A stretch of DNA of 25,212 nt, from contig NW_003142798.1 of assembly GCF_000003605.2 (NCBI RefSeq), positions 332,359 to 357,570 on the forward strand, in the 5' to 3' direction. Under the pieces are notes generated by a model. That model did no database searches and was not told the origin of the DNA. It worked only from the letters and a program-made list of their open reading frames with translations. The translations under genes were made by a program, and so were the position numbers. This document shows positions 20,827 to 25,212 of the stretch, one piece after another. This stretch comes from Saccoglossus kowalevskii. Lineage: Eukaryota > Hemichordata > Enteropneusta > Harrimaniidae. Position 1 is the stretch's first letter. Each line of letters begins with the position of its first letter.

Positions 20827-21345
20827 ATAGTGCACACTTTCCTGATGCTAACTTACGGGGGATGAAAATATATTTCAGACTTTGTTGTCAAAATTTACAG
20901 CGACTTTCAGAAAGGTCTGTAGTTCAATACTTATACGTAGAAAGGGGGCAACGCGTACTATGAATTACATTATAAATATTAATATAAATATATTGCAGAT
21001 GTTGTAGCACGAACTTTGTAATTACATATAGTCAGGCTCTCACTGTTTTCGTTTTTCCAGTTGTTTTTTTTTTTAGTTTTTTTTTTTTCGATATTCTCAT
21101 GTATTTCTGCTTTTATATGACTTTTGGCATACTCGTAGCCATATAAGTGACTTTAATCGCACTATAAATCAGTAATATCAAAGTGTATAGGGACAATCTC
21201 TGGTGAACACCCTAGCGGTAGATTGTGTCGCTGTAAAGTGAACATTTTGGCTTTACCCCCTGTCTACGCCGTTCCTGTGTTTACGCGGTTGTCAAGACTA
21301 CACAACTCTGCAAAAGAACGTTAAACGCTGCCACATATTACGCTG
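20827..21345. other. Unassigned stretch after the minisatellite
   Basis: AT-rich, with two poly-T tracts near 21063-21090. A 7-bp inverted repeat ACAATCT/AGATTGT (21193-21199 and 21220-21226) encloses a small GGTGAACACC hairpin whose GTGAACAC resembles the minisatellite core. No gene is seen. Confidence 0.4.
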
Positions 21346-21346
21346 G

Positions 21347-21419
21347 AAACATACGTGATGGCACGCATACCACGGTAGTCCTTCGGGGTCCGAAGAGCGA
21401 GCAACAGACCGTTATGTTT
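21347..21419. repeat. Nested inverted repeats: possible structured RNA or cruciform
   Basis: Outer arms AAACATACG (21347-21355) and CGTTATGTTT (21410-21419) pair over nine positions with one bulged T. Inside lies a perfect six-base stem CTTCGG/CCGAAG (21381-21386 and 21390-21395) with the loop GGT. The nested arrangement over 73 bases in a locally GC-richer segment could fold as RNA, but there is no match to tRNA signatures or any RNA family I know. It may be chance. Confidence 0.35.
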
Positions 21420-22839
21420 GGTAACACCGACGCGATGCTTTGTTCGAAGCGGACTCCATTCAACTGAGAACACGTCAATAAACCAAAACTCACTTTCAAA
21501 TTACTCTACTTTTGCACAAATTTCAGAAAAACAAAAACAGTTGGTTTCAATTGCAATTTTTAACAAAGAAAGTTATTTGTAAGTATCTATCAAAGGTTGT
21601 CAGTTTTGAAGAAAGCATTAAACGTACTTAACGAAGATTTTCTCCGGCTGGGTGAATTCCTATTAATTTGCCAACATCGTTTCATATCAGCAATGAATGA
21701 CCCTCCGTCCAAGAAAGCCTTAAATACCTTTCTTTCTTTGCCGGTTCGTATGCGTCACTTGAGAAACTTTATACCCAAATTAGCCAATTTAGTTGAGGCA
21801 TAGCCAGCTGATGGACATGGTTGCGGCAACTGTCCTTAAACGAGTGCCACGGACACATATCGAAGTTGAAAAACAGAAATCAAAGTAACGGAAATTGTAA
21901 ATGAAATATACATCGAAATAAACATGTTGTGTTAACTATTCTGAGAACTATTTATTATAAATTGGTTTTAATATAAGAACAACATTAGCGTCAGAAGATA
22001 AGATCGCTAACGTCGTACTATGCAATAATGAAAGTTTGCAATCAAGACTACTTTTAAAGTTAAAGGAAAGCATAATAAAGCAAGATTTGACAAGTTTGAT
22101 ATGAAAGATATGGGAAATCGAATATCAATGAGAACGAAACGACAGACTGGCACCGCTTTTATGCGTCAGAGCAGACGTACTTGCAAATAGATAGTAAGTA
22201 GTATACTAAACGCTTTGCTATGCGAACAATTATGTTTTAACGAATATAACAAGTTTGAAAAATGTCATGTTAAATATGTGATTGCGTTGATGCATATTGC
22301 TGTATATGTCAGTTGACACCCCGTCGGCATCGCTCCGGACAAATCTGATCTCGGAATCTTAAATATGATTCAAACACAACCGAAGAAAATTTACGATCAT
22401 GTATAACGGCAGTTCATTGTCATTACAGGTAAATTCTCAAAAACGGCACGCGCAGTTGAAGCGCAAATTTTTGACGACGCTCTCGCGGCAGAGATGCTGT
22501 GAACTTAAGTATGTGCATCGAACCGCGGACATCGGAGGAGAGTCTATGTACGGGTGAACTGGGGGTTGATGCGATGTGTCGGCCTGTCGATAACACCGAT
22601 AAAGCGATGTATCCAACATTTTTTTTTTATCTTGAAAATAAAAAAATCATCAAGAAAGCGCACGATGTAGACACAATGTCTGCATACATGTTGGTATACG
22701 AGACGCGGTGACTATTCTGAGGCTAAAAGTGAAAGACCAGTGAGCGAGTCTTGGCAGCGGGTAGTGGTCCGTGTTCACTGCGTAAATAGTTAATAATGCT
22801 AGAAATGAAAACAAAACATAGGATTACGTCAGATGTAAC
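21420..22839. other. Unassigned stretch with an unrecognised 79-codon frame
   Basis: On the + strand an open frame runs from just after a TAA at 21561-21563 to the TAG at 21801-21803. It is Leu/Lys-rich and looks like amphipathic helix, but has no ATG near its start, so it could only be an internal or terminal exon or a pseudogene fragment. I do not recognise it. A second, GC-richer patch at about 22437-22720 has a 66-codon ATG frame (from 22511) without known features. Confidence 0.35.
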
Positions 22840-22935
22840 TGCGCATGCTCACGGTGCATTTGAAGTCTGACCTTTAACAGATTTTGCTAGATTCACGAAA
22901 CGTTGACAGTTCACATAGAATCAAGCACTATATAG
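22840..22935 (+). promoter_or_regulatory. NRF1-like site plus TATA box: promoter candidate
   Basis: TGCGCATGCTCA (22840-22851) differs by one base from the NRF1 palindrome TGCGCATGCGCA. TATATAG followed by GGAGGGC stands at 22929-22935. Transcription would start near 22960. The next ATG (22973) opens a frame of 11 codons ending in TGA, but a donor-like GG|GTATAAG directly follows its second codon, so a short first exon is conceivable. No downstream exon is identified. Confidence 0.3.
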
Positions 22936-23090
22936 GGAGGGCATCGGCAATTATTCGAAGTTATCGAAGAAATGTCGGGTATAAGAGTTAAATTTTATAA
23001 GGCATGAATTAGTTCGGAAAGTAATTATTGAGTTAAAAAATATACAGTAATTGGCGCACATGCTGACTAATAAGCACTGATAATGACAAA

Positions 23091-23130
23091 ATTAATTAAT
23101 TAACTACGTAAATACGTACTAATTAATTAC
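23091..23130. repeat. AT-rich inverted repeat with TAATTA homeodomain-type cores
   Basis: Two TACGTA hexamers (23105-23110, 23113-23118) separated by AA are flanked by TTAATTAATTA and TAATTAATTA arms. Allowing one bulge and one C/C mismatch, ten further bases pair on each side. The arms carry several TAATTA sequences, the preferred core of many Antennapedia-class homeodomains. A cruciform-capable site or multimeric homeodomain site is possible; simple AT-rich chance is the alternative. Confidence 0.55.
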
Positions 23131-23387
23131 TAATCAAATTATAGTTGTACAATCATCATCTCGGTAGTTAGTATTTAATGGGAATTCCGCATGTTTCTGA
23201 AACTTAATAGTTCCGTGTTGCAACATAATGACAAAATCTCATGAATATGGGCTGCTGACGTCATAGAATGAATCGTGACTGAAAATGGTAATGCGTTGTA
23301 ATTAGTGTCATACCACGTGTCTTTTCCACCTAGCAGAGGTCGTCCGTCCGTCGCGGGTGTACATTGCACATATGAGACATTCGTATC

Positions 23388-23469
23388 ATGTCTTACCAGA
23401 AACACACACATTTGAGACGGCCCCTAGTCATTTCTTGCCAGGAAAAACACACATTTGAGACGGTCCCTT
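23388..23469 (+). repeat. Short imperfect direct repeat, two copies, 43-bp offset
   Basis: CTTACCAGAAACACAC... and CTTGCCAGGAAAAACAC... both continue into CACACATTTGAGACGG followed by CCCCT or TCCCT. The shared block is about 34 bases with a few differences, and copies are offset by 43 bases. No coding or RNA role is visible. Confidence 0.7.
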
Positions 23470-23690
23470 ATTGTATAATGATATAATGGTAATGAAATGG
23501 ACATTGAAATGCACAACGCATCTGCCTACATTGATTGGACGTGAGTCTCATTAGCTCGTACGTGGAACAGAATTATCCTCAGCTATTGACCGTACGAGGG
23601 ACAAAACGTATTACCTCATTAACTAAATCAAATTTATTGTAATTATAATTATTGGATTGATTTAATTGTAAGATAAGGCGATTGGCTTAC

Positions 23691-23888
23691 TTGAGATCTT
23701 TTCGAACCCAGCCTCCGCAGAATCTGTACTGTTGTATCAATACCCCTCCAGCAACGATCTGCTCCGTGTCTCTTTGGAGGTGCTCGGCGAGGTGTATACG
23801 CAGCGCCGTGTCTCTTTGGAGGTGATCGATGAGGTGTGTACGCAGCGCTGGCCTTAATAAATTCACTCCAGAGTATTCCTGAGCGCAT
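23691..23888 (-). other. Candidate exon (minus strand) containing a 42-bp tandem repeat
   Basis: On the minus strand an ATG at about 23888 opens a frame encoding a basic, Pro/Arg-rich peptide with two adjacent 14-residue repeats (AAYTPHRSPPKRHG and AAYTPRRAPPKRHG). These come from a 42-bp tandem repeat at 23764-23805 and 23806-23847 that keeps the frame. The frame runs past a good donor-like CAA|GTAAGC (GTAAG at 23690-23686). I do not recognise the peptide. A spliced gene reaching leftwards, or non-coding DNA with a chance frame, are both possible. Confidence 0.25.
23764..23847. repeat. Two-copy 42-bp tandem repeat
   Basis: CCGTGTCTCTTTGGAGGTG followed by CTCGGCGAGGTGTATACGC in unit 1 recurs 42 bases later with few substitutions (ATCGATGAGGTGTGTACGC in unit 2). 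The length is a multiple of three and both units are open in the same minus-strand frame. Confidence 0.85.
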
Positions 23889-23909
23889 TTTAAATTCTCT
23901 GGTAAACAA

Positions 23910-24800
23910 GGGTTTAAGTCATCAGTGTTCTAAACCAGTCTAGCCGCCAGAAATAAAACGCCAATAATTACACTTTCTAATTTAAAGAAACATGATATTT
24001 CTATCCTTTGCTTTGTGCTGTTAAAGAAGCCCATATGTTCCACCAAATAAATAAATGACTACAGACAGCACGCAAGCAGTATCAAATGTCCATGGCGTAT
24101 GAGATTGGCGGTGTTACGGTTTTCTATCGCTATAATCACGATGGATGGGTGGTGATAAAATAATGGTGCGTATTTACGAATTTCAAAAATATATTAAAAC
24201 CCAATCAAAATAAAATATTTGTGGGAGTAATTTCCGTTGTTTTTCCAAATTACTAGTGTCACTTTATTTTCTTTAAGATCGTGATCGTGAAATCCCACGA
24301 ATATCTTATTTTAATCAGATTGATTAAAACCTTGCCCAACCGAAATTTAAATCTAATGTATGTGACTAAGGCATATTTAATAATCTATAAGCGGCTTTTG
24401 TATGCATACATTAGCTACACTCATTTCGGAATCGACACTTACGACGAGGTGTACGCCAATGTTGTATACACCCGTGAGAACACACCTTTCTCGGATAGTG
24501 GAAGGTGAGATAGGAAGATGTTTAAGGACTCTTTATACTTTATAATAACTGGTCGAGATAATGTGGGAAGCGAGTTCGTCCCATACAATATACAAACATA
24601 TAAATGAGTACGAACAGCAATTGGAATTAATAACACCGGTATGATCCTGCACTTTTTTATTTAAAAGAGCTTAGGGCCTCACATTAAAGATGCAATGTGG
24701 GTGAGAACTTCTTGTAAGTTTTAGTATTGCTGATTAGTATTGTACAACACTGTTCTTATAACACACATCTGAATATTCATTCGATGAAACAATTACACTT
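23910..24800. other. Unassigned AT-rich stretch
   Basis: No supportable gene. Frames reach 75 codons (24281-24508, + strand) without an ATG start in good context or a recognisable domain. No repeat array or RNA gene is seen. Confidence 0.45.
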
Positions 24801-24805
24801 TCCAT

Positions 24806-24817
24806 TGCGCATGCGCA
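24806..24817. promoter_or_regulatory. Perfect NRF1-type palindrome
   Basis: TGCGCATGCGCA is the full 12-base NRF1 recognition palindrome. A related TGCACATGCG follows near 24851. In animals NRF1 sites mark CpG-containing promoters of housekeeping and neural genes. No coding sequence is visible in the remaining 400 bases, so any gene served would extend past the window or lie on the minus strand unrecognised. Confidence 0.5.
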
Positions 24818-25212
24818 TCGGTTGTTCTAATACTTGAAAATAACAATCACTGCACATGCGTATTAGGGATTTTGAAACTTCGTCAAACGAATACTGTTGC
24901 GTGTCTCCAAATGCAACATTTTTAGTTAATGATAAATCATAATCCGATTTTGCCTACAGTATAGACTACCAATATCAAACAATGAATTTCCCCCGGGCCC
25001 ATATTAAATATTTCGGCGCTAGTTAGCTACGTAATTGACCTATCAATAATTGACGTCTTTTCATGAGAACAAAAATCGATATAAAACACCTGGAATATAT
25101 CTTCTAGATTACTTATACAATTAAATAAAAAGTTTGAAACGGAGATAATATCGATTTCTAATCTCATGTGTACTGTTGAGTTTTGATAGTTTTCAATCCA
25201 TTTTTTTAAAAA
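24818..25212. other. Unassigned end of window
   Basis: AT-rich except for a CCCCCGGGCCC patch near 24991. No open frame, RNA or repeat can be supported. Confidence 0.45.

Noticed and set aside
21193-21226. ACAATCT/AGATTGT inverted repeat as a transposon terminus or RNA
   Set aside because: Only seven pairs around a 20-base loop, with no target-site duplication or partner; listed only as a detail.

Overview
This is nuclear DNA from an animal, probably an invertebrate bilaterian. It is AT-rich overall, CpG is not visibly depleted, genes are sparse, and it contains a scaffold gap of exactly 50 Ns, a large minisatellite, and promoter and splice signals of animal type. I cannot name the species from the sequence.

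Only one protein-coding gene is recognisable with good support. It is an uninterrupted 386-codon reading frame on the + strand (13485-14645) whose N-terminal third carries the conserved core of the FAM181 family, the vertebrate FAM181A/FAM181B proteins that bind TEAD transcription factors. Around it are a GC-box/CCAAT/TATA promoter candidate (12623-12731), a SOX/TCF-like site cluster just upstream, a good splice acceptor 45 bases before the ATG (so probably a 5' UTR intron), and a poly(A) signal with a GT/T-rich downstream element about 430 bases after the stop. The assembly gap lies in the presumed 5' leader or intron.

Layout. 1-2583: AT-rich, no gene seen. 2584-3745: two diverged copies of a dispersed repeat. 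4248-5035: a recent tandem duplication of a 393-395 bp unit. 5036-8685: AT-rich, no gene seen, with a perfect CRE close to a TATA box near 8000. 8686-11840: several GC-richer islands with short open frames I do not recognise. 12600-15100: the FAM181-like gene and its control regions. 15100-19235: mostly unassigned, with perfect hairpins at 15281 and 16320. 19236-20826: a minisatellite of about 75 copies of a 21-bp unit, with higher-order structure and long open frames on both strands. 20827-25212: unassigned, with a nested hairpin near 21380, a TATA/NRF1-type promoter candidate near 22840-22935, short tandem repeats, and a perfect NRF1 palindrome at 24806.

The most interesting points are the FAM181-like gene with a degenerate candidate TEAD-binding loop, and the minisatellite, whose unit length (a multiple of three) and repeated ETS-core motif could matter either for coding or for protein binding. 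No mobile element, tRNA, rRNA or CRISPR-like structure could be supported.
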